In this document: positions 24,747 to 33,557 of the stretch, one piece after another
How the letters are laid out: each line of letters begins with the position of its first letter
Position numbering within the stretch: position 1 is the first letter of the stretch
Source: VRUE01 sp963704505
GTDB lineage: Bacteria > Actinomycetota > Thermoleophilia > Solirubrobacterales > 70-9
Assembly (NCBI GenBank): GCA_963704505.1
Contig: OY969912.1
Location: 2,666,001-2,730,000 of the forward strand
Reading direction: 5' to 3'
DNA: 64,000 nucleotides
Made by a program: the position numbers and the translations under genes
Notes under the pieces: model-generated
The model's database searches: none
What the model was told of the DNA's origin: nothing
The model's input: the letters and a program-made list of their open reading frames with translations, nothing else

Positions 24747-26150
24747 CTATGCAAGCGGCAGACGGTCAAGCTCGCCCCCCGACGCGGCGATCACTCCGCG
24801 CGCCACGCCCTCCCAGCTCCAGAGGCGCCGGGCGGTCGCAACCATCGCCTCGCGAGCGGCCTCGCGCTCGGCCTCCGGAAGGTCGAGCCAGGCGTTCAGA
24901 CGAGCCGCGATCGCCTCCACCGCGCCGGGCTCGACCGCGAACGAGGTCAGCCCGCCGACCCCGGTCGGAAGGTCGGCGGCGAGCTGCCGGGAGACCTCGC
25001 GCATGCCCGAATGGTCGGCGGAGACCGGCAGGATGCCGCAGGCGGCGGCCTCGACCGCGACCATCCCGAAGGCCTCCGGGAAGGTGCTCGGCATCACCAG
25101 GGCCTCGGCCCGCGGGAGCAGCTCAGCGACCTCGTCGTGCTCGAGCCTGCCGACGAATCGGATCGAATCGGCAACCCCCTCTGCCGCCTCGAGATAGCCC
25201 TCGGGCGGGCCCTCGAGAAAGGCCGAGAGGATCCTCAGCGGCGCCTCCTCCCCACCCTCGAGCCCGCGGCCGAGCCTGGCGACCTCCCGGGCATCCTCGA
25301 GATCGCCACGGTCCAACGCCGCCAGCAGGCGTTTCAGCCCCGCTTCGTACTCCCCATACCCCGCGATCTCCAGCTTCGCGTCCGGGTGGCCGGCCCTCAC
25401 CAAAGGCCACGCCCCGACCAGCAGGTCCACACCCTTCGACACGATCAGCTTGCCGACGAAGACGACCGTCCGCGGGTGGCGTCGGGTGAGGGGGGTCGAG
25501 GACCGACCGTGGATCGACCGCAGGCCCCCCTCACCCGACGACAGGACCCGCGGCCGGAACTCCTCCGTGTCGACGCCGGGCGGGCCGAGCCGGGTCTTCT
25601 CTCGAAGGCCAGGGACGTCGGGCAGGGCAGCCCAGAGCGATTCGGCGGTGTGGGTCGAGCCGACGAGGACCCCGGCTGCGGCGCCCATGCCCTCTTCCGC
25701 GTAGGGGCCGAAGCGGTCGATGTGGGGCTTGACCGTGTACTCGAGAGCCGAGCCGTGGATCTTTGCCGCGAAGGGGCCGATGTCGGCGCGGGCGAGGATC
25801 GCCGGGCCCATGACCAGGTGGTTGGCCAGGGCGGCGTCGACGCCGCCGATCCGCTCGGCGACCTCGCGGACGGCTCTGACGTTGGCCTCCATGTAGCGCT
25901 CGAGCTCGGCATCGGTCATTTCCGGGAAGGCCTTGACCTCGAAGCCCTCGTACGGGTCCTTGACGTAGACCGGGAGGAGGCCGCCGATGTCCGGGTTGTG
26001 GATCTCGACCCCGTCGAGGGCGACCTGGCGGTCCTGGCAGAGCAGGTGAACCTCGTGGCCGAGCCGGGCCAGGGCCGGCGCCAGGCTGGCGTTGTAGATG
26101 TTGCTGCCGGTGCCGCGCAGCATGTACCCGTGGAAAATGAGGACCTTCAT
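24747..26150 (-). CDS. Glycosyltransferase family 4 (GT-B fold)
   Basis: A 467-residue retaining glycosyltransferase. The N-terminal MKVLIFHGYMLRGTGSNIYNASLA is the acceptor-domain loop with its glycine-rich turn. The middle holds TVVFVGKLIVSKGVDLLVGAW. The C-terminal donor-site motif ALVMPSTFPEAFGMVAVEAAACG contains the EX7E-type glutamates. The start is the ATG at 26150; the longer frame would run into an intergenic repeat. The sugar donor and acceptor are unknown. It follows coxB with 15 bases between them but faces the same way, so it reads into the oxidase operon. Confidence 0.88.
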   Translation of the reverse strand: MKVLIFHGYMLRGTGSNIYNASLAPALARLGHEVHLLCQDRQVALDGVEIHNPDIGGLLPVYVKDPYEGFEVKAFPEMTDAELERYMEANVRAVREVAERIGGVDAALANHLVMGPAILARADIGPFAAKIHGSALEYTVKPHIDRFGPYAEEGMGAAAGVLVGSTHTAESLWAALPDVPGLREKTRLGPPGVDTEEFRPRVLSSGEGGLRSIHGRSSTPLTRRHPRTVVFVGKLIVSKGVDLLVGAWPLVRAGHPDAKLEIAGYGEYEAGLKRLLAALDRGDLEDAREVARLGRGLEGGEEAPLRILSAFLEGPPEGYLEAAEGVADSIRFVGRLEHDEVAELLPRAEALVMPSTFPEAFGMVAVEAAACGILPVSADHSGMREVSRQLAADLPTGVGGLTSFAVEPGAVEAIAARLNAWLDLPEAEREAAREAMVATARRLWSWEGVARGVIAASGGELDRLPLA

Positions 26151-26154
26151 CAAA

Positions 26155-26240
26155 CGCCGCCTGCTCCGCTTCGCGCCCGCGGGCGGCGGCAATCGCCATT
26201 TCGGTGCCGCTCGCACAGAATCAGATCGCGATGCTCGCTA
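26155..26240 (+). repeat. Intergenic repeat E, copy 1
   Basis: A hairpin arm CGCCGCC (26155-26161) pairs with GGCGGCG (26182-26188). GGCAATCGCCAT follows, and the shared decamer AGAATCAGAT lies at 26217-26226. It closely matches 60556-60650 along its length. In the first stem a G-C pair here is A-T in copy 2, a compensatory change that supports a real structure. Confidence 0.6.
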
Positions 26241-26300
26241 ATTGGTGACCCTTCCGCTGGTAGCCGTTGACGGGGCGGCCATTGTTATTGTGCGCGCCGG

Positions 26301-26564
26301 ATGAACGAGAAGCAGCTCTACAGGATGAGGGCACGGGCGTCCGGCCGCGAGGCCCTGGCCCACGCCGAGCCGGGCAATGTCTACGTCGACCGGGAGACCG
26401 GCGAGGAGATGGAGCCGGTGTCGATGGTCCTGCCGCTGGCGCCGTCCGTCTCAGGGCTTCCGCGCACCCCGGACAACCTGCGCGCCTGCCGTCGCTGCGA
26501 CCAGCTGATCGGCGTCGACGTCAGCGACTGCCCGTACTGCGGCCTCCGCCAGCCTGCGCTTTAA
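26301..26564 (+). CDS. Small zinc-ribbon protein
   Basis: An 87-residue protein whose C-terminal half is a two-knuckle zinc ribbon (CRRCDQLIGVDVSDCPYCGL). The N-terminal part is charged and predicted extended (KQLYRMRARASGREALAHAEPG). No enzyme domain is present. It could bind nucleic acid or act as a partner subunit. It is divergent from the glycosyltransferase gene and convergent with the secreted protein, with element C between. Confidence 0.65.
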   Translation: MNEKQLYRMRARASGREALAHAEPGNVYVDRETGEEMEPVSMVLPLAPSVSGLPRTPDNLRACRRCDQLIGVDVSDCPYCGLRQPAL

Positions 26565-26575
26565 GAATTTCGCGT

Positions 26576-26678
26576 TGACGTCCGGCTGACCAAGTCCGTC
26601 AAGGAGTCGGGAAGGGACGCGTGCTTCGCACCCGAGCGACCCGAGGACACCGGCGGGCCGCCGGTCAGGTGGACGTCA
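26576..26678 (+). repeat. Nested-stem intergenic element, copy C
   Basis: Outer arms TGACGTCC (26576-26583) and CTGACC (26586-26591) pair perfectly with GGTCAG (26663-26668) and GGACGTCA (26671-26678). The tip GTGC-TTC-GCAC lies at 26621-26631. GGGACGC and GAGGACACCG motifs flank the tip as in copies A, B and D. The last arm overlaps the stop codon of the minus-strand gene ending at 26676. Confidence 0.6.
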
Positions 26679-27443
26679 GGGCTTTTTGACGACTGTCGCC
26701 GTGTAGAGCAGGCGGGCTTTCGAGTAGAAGCAGCCGTAGACCTTCTTCTTGCCGACGCCCTGCTGCGGGTGGCCGCTCTGGATGTCGGGACGCGCGGCGC
26801 AGTGTTTGGGCAGGCGGCTGCCGCGCCAGGTGTCTTCGCCGGTGAGGTTGAAGGCGAACATCGGCGCCCAGGTCGGCACGGTCAGGGCGACGGTCTGGCC
26901 CTGCAGGACGGTGAGCGGGTGGTCGAGGGCGAAGGTCACCTTGCTGCCGAAGTAGGGGTTGAGGATGACCAGAGGGCTCTGCCGGGCAAGAGCGAACTGC
27001 GGAGGATTGCTCCCGTCGACCGAGCGCAGGACGCCGATCCTGGCCTCCGAAGGCTGGCCGAAGAATTCATTGAAGAAGGCGACCTCGTTGGCGGTCGTCT
27101 TGCCTTCGGTGCGGGACGGGCGCGAGAGGGTGATCGACCAGGCGACGATCTTGCCGTCGAAGGGGACCTCGTAGGGGTTGGCAACGCCGCCGGCCATCGT
27201 CTGGAAGCCGGTCACGTGGCCCTCGACGCGACAGGGAATGACCTCGATGCCGTTGACGATCTTGCCCGGGCAGGTGGGCGGTGGCGTGGTCGCGGTCTGA
27301 CCGAGGACGATCGTCCGCGGCGGCGCCGAGCCGGCATCGCCCGGCAAGGCGAAGGCGACGAGCGCCGCGAGAACGACGACTGCGAGACCGGCTGCGAACG
27401 CCGATCGCCGTCGATCGAGGGAGTTTTTGGCTTCAGTTGGCAA
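26676..27443 (-). CDS. Exported or membrane-anchored protein of unknown function
   Basis: A 255-residue protein, start TTG at 27443 with a good AGGAAG site. The N terminus has a basic stretch and one membrane helix (FAAGLAVVVLAALVAFALPG), then a proline/threonine linker. The outer domain is a beta-rich fold with four cysteines (TCPGK, IPCRV, HCAARP, GCFYSK) that could form disulfides. It resembles Ig-like or sugar-binding secreted domains only in general terms; no family is recognised. It is divergent from the amidase operon. Confidence 0.7.
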   Translation of the reverse strand: MPTEAKNSLDRRRSAFAAGLAVVVLAALVAFALPGDAGSAPPRTIVLGQTATTPPPTCPGKIVNGIEVIPCRVEGHVTGFQTMAGGVANPYEVPFDGKIVAWSITLSRPSRTEGKTTANEVAFFNEFFGQPSEARIGVLRSVDGSNPPQFALARQSPLVILNPYFGSKVTFALDHPLTVLQGQTVALTVPTWAPMFAFNLTGEDTWRGSRLPKHCAARPDIQSGHPQQGVGKKKVYGCFYSKARLLYTATVVKKP

Positions 27444-27575
27444 GTTCTTCCTGCTTGAACCCTGGGCTGGAGCCGGGGGTGCGGGGGGATTCTGCCTTCG
27501 CCGTCCGACCTTTGCACCCTGCCCGCGGCGCTGCACGATCCCGGCCAGGGTCCCGATGTAGGGTTGCCAGTCGAG

Positions 27576-27776
27576 ATGGAGGCCTCGGGCCAGGCAGACG
27601 ATTTCCTCTCCGGCGGCCTCTCGGCGCTGGGGATCGAGGCCGACGAGATCGAGATGGCGGTGATCAAAGGAGCGCACGCGCTCTTCTGGCCCGAGATCCT
27701 CGAGCTGCTCAACCGCGACACCAGCGACATCGCGCCCGAGCGCGACCTGGACCTCTCGAGGGCACCGCGCGGATGA
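27576..27776 (+). CDS. Tiny GatC/AtzG-like partner of the amidase
   Basis: A 66-residue acidic helical protein (from ATG 27576; a TTG at 27564 is also in frame). It contains DDFLSGGLSALGIEADEIEMAVIKGAHALFWPEILELL in part and ends in an ERDLDLSRAPRG tail. Its stop overlaps the amidase ATG as ATGA, so the two are translationally coupled. Amidase-signature enzymes such as AtzE and GatA work with small helical GatC/AtzG proteins of this size, so a stabilising subunit is the best guess. Confidence 0.6.
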   Translation: MEASGQADDFLSGGLSALGIEADEIEMAVIKGAHALFWPEILELLNRDTSDIAPERDLDLSRAPRG

Positions 27777-29119
27777 GCGACGCCACGCTCGACCTCTCCT
27801 TGCGAGAGCAGGCCACGGCGATCGCCGGCGGCGACCTCGACCCCGGCGCCCTGCTCGACCAGACCCTGGCCCGGATCGAGGAGCGCAACCCGGCGATCAA
27901 CGCCGTGGTCGAGACCTTCCCCGAGCGATCCCGCGAGATGCTCGCGGCCGCCCCCGACGGCCCCTTGCGCGGCGTTCCCGTGGTGATCAAGGACGAGTGG
28001 CCGCTTCCCTGGCGCGCGCAGCGCTTCGGGTCCGCCGAGATGCTGGTGCCCGCCGAGGCGGGCGAGTCCGGCCCCTACCGCGCCCTCCGCGACGCCGGCG
28101 CCGTGATCGTCGGGGTCGCCAACATGCACGAAGCCGGCGCCAGCAGCACCGGCAACATGTCGGTCTACGGGCCGGCCCGCAACCCCTGGGACACCGAGCG
28201 CTGCCCGGGCGGCTCCTCGAGCGGCTCGGCCGCCGCGGTCGCCGCCGGGCTCACCGCCGGGGCGGTCGGCGCCGACGGGATCGGCTCGATTCGCTTCCCC
28301 GCCGCCTACTGCGGGCTGACCGGGCTGAAGCCGACCTTCGGCCGCTCGGCGATGGACGGCCACCACATGGCTCCGGTGACCACGATGATCGTCTCCGGGC
28401 CGCTCTGCGCCGACGCCGCCGACGCGCGCCTGCTCGCCTCGACCCTGTATGGCGAGACGCTCACGGCCGGCGACGCCGCCGGGCTGAGAATCGGGGTGAT
28501 CCGCGACCCCGTCTCCGAGGACGTCGCGCCCGAGGTCGACGAGGCGTGCCGGTCGGCGATCGAGGCGCTGCGCGAGGAGACGGGCGGCGAGGTCAGGGAG
28601 ATCGAGCTGCCGGACCTGCCCCTCTCGGCACTCGCCGCGGTGCTGATCGCCAACACCGAGAGCCTCGGCGGAGTCACGCCCGAGCGCCTCAACAACCTCT
28701 CCCCTGAGCTCAGCCCGCTCAACCGCGGGTTCGCCAAGTATCGGATGCTGCTGCCGGCCGCGGCGGCGGTCAAGTCGGGGCTGGTGCGCACGACGATGCG
28801 CCGCCGCCTCGCCTCCCTCTTCGAGGACGTCGACGTGCTCGCCTGGCCGACCGTGCCTGCGGTGACACCGCCGCTGGAGATGCCGCTGGTCGAGCTGCCG
28901 TCGGGGACGATGACCGCCGACCAGGCGAACGTCCGCGGCGCCGGCCTCGCCAACCTGACCGGGATCCCCGCGATCTCGGTTCCGGTCGGCCTCGGCGCCG
29001 GGCGCCTGCCGATCGCACTTCAGCTGCAGGCGGCCTGGGGCCGTGACGAGCTGCTCCTGGACGCCGCCGAGGCACTCGAGCGCGCGAACGGGAGGCAGTG
29101 GGTCGAGTGCCGGCCATAA
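27773..29119 (+). CDS. Amidase signature family hydrolase
   Basis: A 448-residue amidase with a Ser-cisSer-Lys triad. The Lys is in GVPVVIKDEWPLPWR, the cis-Ser in CPGGSSSGSAAAVAAG, and the nucleophilic Ser in GADGIGSIRFPAAYCGLTG. The C-terminal ANLTGIPAISVPVGL is also typical. Length matches GatA-like hydrolases of about 450-480 residues. The substrate is unknown. It overlaps the small partner upstream, and its stop lies within the start region of the ABC transporter genes, so this may be one long operon. Confidence 0.92.
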   Translation: MSDATLDLSLREQATAIAGGDLDPGALLDQTLARIEERNPAINAVVETFPERSREMLAAAPDGPLRGVPVVIKDEWPLPWRAQRFGSAEMLVPAEAGESGPYRALRDAGAVIVGVANMHEAGASSTGNMSVYGPARNPWDTERCPGGSSSGSAAAVAAGLTAGAVGADGIGSIRFPAAYCGLTGLKPTFGRSAMDGHHMAPVTTMIVSGPLCADAADARLLASTLYGETLTAGDAAGLRIGVIRDPVSEDVAPEVDEACRSAIEALREETGGEVREIELPDLPLSALAAVLIANTESLGGVTPERLNNLSPELSPLNRGFAKYRMLLPAAAAVKSGLVRTTMRRRLASLFEDVDVLAWPTVPAVTPPLEMPLVELPSGTMTADQANVRGAGLANLTGIPAISVPVGLGAGRLPIALQLQAAWGRDELLLDAAEALERANGRQWVECRP

Positions 29120-30045
29120 CGGTCGAGGGGCTCGAGCGCTCCTTCGATGACGTGCTCGCCGTCCGCGGCGTCGACCTCGAGGTCGAGGAGGGCGAGATCT
29201 ACGCATTCCTCGGTCCCAACGGAGCCGGCAAGACGACCACCGTGCGGATGCTGACCACGCTGCTGATGCCGACCGGAGGCCGGGCGACGGTCGGTGGCCA
29301 TGACGTCGTCAAGGAGGCGCGGGCGGTGCGCTCGAGCATCGGCGTCGCCCTGCAGGAGGCGGCGCTCGACCCGCTTATGACCGGGCGCGAGCTGATCCGA
29401 CTGCAGGCGACCCTGCAGGGGATACCGACCGCCGAGGGCAGGCGGCGCGCGGACGCGCTGCTCGAGAAAGTCGACCTCGTCGACGCCGCTGACCGCCGGG
29501 TCGGCGGCTACTCCGGCGGCATGCAGCGGCGGCTCGACCTCGCCGCCGCCCTCGTCCACGAGCCGCGGGTGCTCTTCCTCGACGAGCCGACAACCGGGCT
29601 CGACCCGGTCAGCCGCAAGACGATCTGGGAGGAGGTGCGCGAGCTCAACGACGCCGGCACAACCGTCTTCCTGACCACCCAGTACCTGGAGGAGGCCGAC
29701 CAGCTCGCCGACCGGGTCGGGATCATCGACGACGGCAGGATCGTCGCCCGCGGCACGCCCGACACGCTGAAGGCCGAGATCGGCCACCCCCATATCCGCC
29801 TGCAGATAGAGGAGGGCTCGATCGCCGAGGCGGAGCGGGTCTGCGCGACGATCGGCAAGCTCCTGCCGCCGGTCGACGGCAGCACCGTCCTGGTCGAGGT
29901 CGCCGGTGGCGCCTCCGACATCCCCGCGGTCGTCCGCGCCCTCGACGAGGCCGGGATCGCGGTCGGCTCCCTGGAGCTGGTCCACCCGACCCTCGACGAC
30001 GTCTTCGTCGCCAAGACCGGCGCGCACATCCCCGAAGTCGCGTGA
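29107..30045 (+). CDS. ABC transporter ATP-binding protein (ABC-2 exporter, DrrA-like)
   Basis: A 312-residue ATPase with Walker A GPNGAGKTT, signature YSGGMQRRLDLA and Walker B VLFLDEPTTGLDP, followed by the DrrA-type C-terminal domain. GTG at 29107 is 11 bases from GGAGG (29091-29095), while the in-frame GTG at 29098 is only two bases away, so 29107 is preferred. Its stop overlaps the first permease. It powers an exporter for drugs, lipids or polysaccharide; the neighbouring glycosidase and glycosyltransferase hint at a glycoconjugate. Confidence 0.92.
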   Translation: MPAITVEGLERSFDDVLAVRGVDLEVEEGEIYAFLGPNGAGKTTTVRMLTTLLMPTGGRATVGGHDVVKEARAVRSSIGVALQEAALDPLMTGRELIRLQATLQGIPTAEGRRRADALLEKVDLVDAADRRVGGYSGGMQRRLDLAAALVHEPRVLFLDEPTTGLDPVSRKTIWEEVRELNDAGTTVFLTTQYLEEADQLADRVGIIDDGRIVARGTPDTLKAEIGHPHIRLQIEEGSIAEAERVCATIGKLLPPVDGSTVLVEVAGGASDIPAVVRALDEAGIAVGSLELVHPTLDDVFVAKTGAHIPEVA

Positions 30046-30830
30046 GCGTTCTCGCGGCGAACCTGCGCGTCGTGCGGGCGCTCGGCGCACGTTCGGTCAA
30101 GCAGACCTTTCGCCGGCCGCAGCTTCTGGCGCCGATCGTCGTCTTCCCGACGCTGCTGCTTGCCGTGCAGACCGGCGGCGTCGGCAGCGCAGTCAACCTG
30201 CCCGGGTTCCCTGAAGTCCAGAGCTTCCTCCAGTTCATGCTCGCCGGGGCGATGATGCAATCGCTGATCCTCGCCGGGAACAGCGGCGCCGTCGCGCTGG
30301 CGGTGGAAATCGAAAGCGGCTTCACCGACCGGCTGCTGGCCTCGCCGATCTGGCGCTCCTCGATAGTCCTCGGCCGGCTCGCGGGGACCGGCGCCCTGGC
30401 GCTCTTCGCGACGCTCTGGTTCCTCGCCATCGGCCTGGTCTTCGGCGCGACGGTCGACAGCGGCGTGCCGGGGGCGCTGATCGCGATGGTCCTGGCCTCG
30501 ACCGCGGCGCTCGCGATCGGCGGAATCGTCGCCGCGATCGCGCTTCGCACCGGCAACTCGAGCGTCGTCCAGGGACTGTTCCCGCTGGTCTTCGTCGTCC
30601 TCTTCCTCTCGACCGCGTTCTTCCCCCAGGACCTGATGGTCGAGCCGGCCAAGACGATCGCCTCCTACAACCCGCTGAGCTTCATCGTCGAAGGGATTCG
30701 CGACCCGATCATCTCCGGGATCTCCCCTTCCGACCTGCTCGACGCGGTGCTGGCGATCGTCGGCATCGCGATCGTCGGAGCGGTCCTCAGCGCCCGTGCC
30801 CTCCGCTACCGGCTGAGGACCGGCGGATGA
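30042..30830 (+). CDS. ABC-2 type permease (first)
   Basis: A 262-residue protein with six membrane helices and the ABC-2 family motif IASYNPLSFIVEGIR. It starts at GTG within the ATPase stop (GTGA) and its stop overlaps the next permease. It pairs with the second permease to form the heterodimeric membrane channel. Confidence 0.88.
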   Translation: MSVLAANLRVVRALGARSVKQTFRRPQLLAPIVVFPTLLLAVQTGGVGSAVNLPGFPEVQSFLQFMLAGAMMQSLILAGNSGAVALAVEIESGFTDRLLASPIWRSSIVLGRLAGTGALALFATLWFLAIGLVFGATVDSGVPGALIAMVLASTAALAIGGIVAAIALRTGNSSVVQGLFPLVFVVLFLSTAFFPQDLMVEPAKTIASYNPLSFIVEGIRDPIISGISPSDLLDAVLAIVGIAIVGAVLSARALRYRLRTGG

Positions 30831-31618
30831 ACTCCGCCGTGGCCGAGCCGGTCTGGCGCGCCAACGCCGCCCGCATCGGGGCGCTGATGACGCGGGCCAG
30901 GAACGAGCTGCTGCGGGTCCCTGCGGCGGCGATTCCGGGAGTTCTCGCACCCTCGATCTTCTTCCTCGGGATCAATGGCGTCTTCGGCTCGCTGACGAAC
31001 CTGTCCGGCTTCGGAACCGACAGCTTCGCCGCCTTCGTGGTCCCGGTCAGCATGATCCAGGGCGCCGGGTTCACCGGCGCGGCGGCGGGCGTCAACCTCG
31101 CCCGCGACATCGAAAGCGGCTGGCTCGACCGCCTGCTCGCCTCCCCCGCCCCGCGCTGGGTGCTCCTCGCCGGGACCGTGATCGCCGCCGCGGCCCGGGC
31201 GCTGATCCCGGCCACCGTCGTCTTCGCGATAGCGCTCGTGATCGGCGCCGGGTTCCCCGGGATCGACGGGATCCTGATCACCTACACGATGGTGATCGCG
31301 ATGGCGGCGATCGCCGCCTGCTGGGGGTCGATGCTGGCGCTCCATTTCAAGAGCCAGTCGGCGGCGCCGCTGATGCAGTCCGGCATGCTCGCCCTGGTCT
31401 TCCTGACCCCCGCCTACGCGCCGCTGGCCCTGCTCCAGGGCTGGCTCCACGACGCCGCCGAGGTCAATCCGGTGACCAAGGTGATCGAAGCGGCGCGCCA
31501 GGGTTTCCTCGGCAGCGTCACCTGGCACGACACCTGGCCCGGGCTGCTCGCCGTCGCCGGCATGCTTGCCTTGCTCGGCGCCCTTGCCCTGCGTGAGATG
31601 CGGCGCACGGGAATGTGA
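30827..31618 (+). CDS. ABC-2 type permease (second)
   Basis: A 263-residue six-helix permease homologous to its upstream neighbour: LARDIESGWLDRLLASPAPRW here, AVEIESGFTDRLLASPIWRS there. It has the family motif AEVNPVTKVIEAARQGFLG. Four-base overlaps on both sides place it in the middle of the transporter-glycosidase-glycosyltransferase operon. Confidence 0.88.
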   Translation: MNSAVAEPVWRANAARIGALMTRARNELLRVPAAAIPGVLAPSIFFLGINGVFGSLTNLSGFGTDSFAAFVVPVSMIQGAGFTGAAAGVNLARDIESGWLDRLLASPAPRWVLLAGTVIAAAARALIPATVVFAIALVIGAGFPGIDGILITYTMVIAMAAIAACWGSMLALHFKSQSAAPLMQSGMLALVFLTPAYAPLALLQGWLHDAAEVNPVTKVIEAARQGFLGSVTWHDTWPGLLAVAGMLALLGALALREMRRTGM

Positions 31619-32820
31619 GCGAGCCGGTCGTCATCGAGGCCGAGCGGGTCCTGCGCCAGGGCTGGGCCGAGGGTGAGCGCGACGACGGCACCCGCTTCCG
31701 GTACACCCGTCCCAGCCCAGGCCGCTACCCGTGGCAGTGGTACTGGGACTCCTGCTTCGCGGCGATCGTCTGGCGCCGGTTCGAGCCGGCGCGGGCGCGG
31801 GCCGAGCTCGAGAGCCTGCTCGAGGCGCAGCGCGAGGACGGCTTCATCGGGCACACGATCTTCTGGGACCGGCCGGTCTCGCTGACCCGCCTGCCGTTCT
31901 ACAACGTCACCTCGCGCAGCGCCTTCCAGACCGAGACGATTCAGCCGCCGCTGCTCGCCTGGGCCTGGCGGATCGCCGTCGGCGACCCTGCCGAGGAGCC
32001 GCGGATCGGAGCCCAGGCGGACTGGCTGGCCGCTCACCGCGACTTCGAGGGCGACGGCCTGCTCTGGATCGTGCAGCCGGACGAGTCCGGCCTCGACGCC
32101 TCTCCCAAGTTCGAAGAGGTCTGGGGGCGACGGGCGAACGGACTCCGATTCCCGCTGCTGGTCCGGCGCAACCGCCGACTCCGCTTCGACGCGCGCCGGA
32201 TCCTCGATCGTGGCGGCCCCCTGCTCTGCGAACCGATGGTCAACACGATGTGGTCGCTCTCGCTGCAGTCCCTGGGCCGCCCCTCGGTCACGCCGGCCCT
32301 GGTCGAGCGGCTCTGGGACGAGCGCCGCGGCCTCTTCCTCGATGAAGCGAAGCCCGGCGGCGGGCGTCCGAAGACGCTGACCTGGGCCGCCCTTGCGCCG
32401 CTCGCCCTCCCCGACCTGCCGGAGGCGATCGGCCGGCGGATGATCGAGGAGCACCTCCTCAACGAGGCGGAGTTCCTCACCCCGGTGGCCCCGCCCTCGG
32501 TCGCCGCCGATCAGCCCTCCTACGAACCCGAGGGCGGGCACGGCCTTTTCCGGCGCTACTGGCGCGGGCCGACCTGGGTCAATTCGGCCTGGATGGTCTG
32601 GCTCGGCATGCGCAGGCTCGGCTACACGGAGGAGGCGGAGCGACTCGCCGCCGGGGTGATCGGCGCGGTCGAGCGCGAAGGGCTCCGCGAGTACTACGAC
32701 CCCCGGGACGGCACCGGGCAGGGCGCCCGCGACTTCGCCTGGTCGGCGCTGATCGCCGAGCTCGCCGAGCCCGACCCCGCCGCGGCGAGCAGCCATCTGC
32801 TGGCGCACCCGGCAGAATGA
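31615..32820 (+). CDS. GH63-like alpha/alpha-barrel glycosidase
   Basis: A 401-residue six-hairpin glycosidase. PWQWYWDSCFAAI near the N terminus, DGFIGHTIFW, GLDASPKFEEVW and YWRGPTWVNSAWMVWLGM mark the GH63/GH37 clan, which also includes bacterial mannosylglycerate and glucosylglycerate hydrolases of similar size. An Asp (WDS) and a late Glu are the expected acids. No signal peptide is seen, so it acts in the cytoplasm. It overlaps the permease and the GT2 by four bases each. A role in compatible-solute or glycoconjugate turnover is inference. Confidence 0.8.
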   Translation: MSEPVVIEAERVLRQGWAEGERDDGTRFRYTRPSPGRYPWQWYWDSCFAAIVWRRFEPARARAELESLLEAQREDGFIGHTIFWDRPVSLTRLPFYNVTSRSAFQTETIQPPLLAWAWRIAVGDPAEEPRIGAQADWLAAHRDFEGDGLLWIVQPDESGLDASPKFEEVWGRRANGLRFPLLVRRNRRLRFDARRILDRGGPLLCEPMVNTMWSLSLQSLGRPSVTPALVERLWDERRGLFLDEAKPGGGRPKTLTWAALAPLALPDLPEAIGRRMIEEHLLNEAEFLTPVAPPSVAADQPSYEPEGGHGLFRRYWRGPTWVNSAWMVWLGMRRLGYTEEAERLAAGVIGAVEREGLREYYDPRDGTGQGARDFAWSALIAELAEPDPAAASSHLLAHPAE

Positions 32821-33557
32821 CCGCCGTGGACGGGCCGCTGATCAGCGTCGTGATCCCCGCCTTCGAATCGGAGGCCTGGGTCGGCGAGGCGATCGAGAGC
32901 TCCCTGGAGCAGAGCTACTCGCCGGTCGAGGTCATCGTCGTCGACGACGGGTCGGCCGACGACACCGCAAAGGTCGCCGGCGGCTATCCAGACGTGACCC
33001 TGCTGAGGCAGCCCAACAGCGGGCCCTCCGCCGCCCGCAATCGCGGTTTCCGGGCAAGCGCCGGGGAGATGATCGCCTTCCACGACGCCGACGACATCAT
33101 GCCTCCCGACAAGCTCGCAATCCAAGCCGGGCTATTGCTCGAGCGGCCCGAGGTGGGGATCGTCGTCGGCGAGCAGGAGCTGGTGATCGAGGAGGGGGCC
33201 GAGCTGCCCTTCTGGGACGAGCGCTCGGAGGTTCCGACGGTCACCCCGGCGCGGCCGCCCGAGTTCGCCGATGAGCCGATGATCCACCCGATGACGATGC
33301 TGATGCGGCGCCGGGTCTTCGAGCTGGTCGGCGGCTACAACGAGTCTTTGCGCCATGCCGAGGACCTCGACTGGCTACTGCGGGCGCGCGAGCTCGAGGT
33401 CGAAGTCCACCGCCTCGACCGGGTGGTGCTGCGGCGCCGTGTCCACCCCGGCAGCCTGACCCAGGACTCGATCGCGGCCCGGACGGGCCTGCTGCGCGCC
33501 TTCAAGCTCCGGATCGATCGTCACCGCGCCCGCGACGCCGGTCCAGAGAGCTCTTGA
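32817..33557 (+). CDS. Glycosyltransferase family 2
   Basis: A 246-residue GT-A inverting glycosyltransferase. ISVVIPAFESEAWVGEAIES and VIVVDDGSADDTAKVA bind the nucleotide, and FHDADDIMPPDKL carries the metal-binding DxD. There are no membrane helices. It is the last gene of the exporter operon. Its 3' end overlaps the convergent GT2 gene by 56 bases; the two encode related proteins but in opposite orientation. Confidence 0.9.
   Translation: MTAVDGPLISVVIPAFESEAWVGEAIESSLEQSYSPVEVIVVDDGSADDTAKVAGGYPDVTLLRQPNSGPSAARNRGFRASAGEMIAFHDADDIMPPDKLAIQAGLLLERPEVGIVVGEQELVIEEGAELPFWDERSEVPTVTPARPPEFADEPMIHPMTMLMRRRVFELVGGYNESLRHAEDLDWLLRARELEVEVHRLDRVVLRRRVHPGSLTQDSIAARTGLLRAFKLRIDRHRARDAGPESS

Noticed and set aside
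33502..33557. 56-base overlap of two convergent glycosyltransferase genes as a sign of a frameshift
   Set aside because: Both proteins have complete family cores and plausible ends; the overlap affects only poorly conserved tails.
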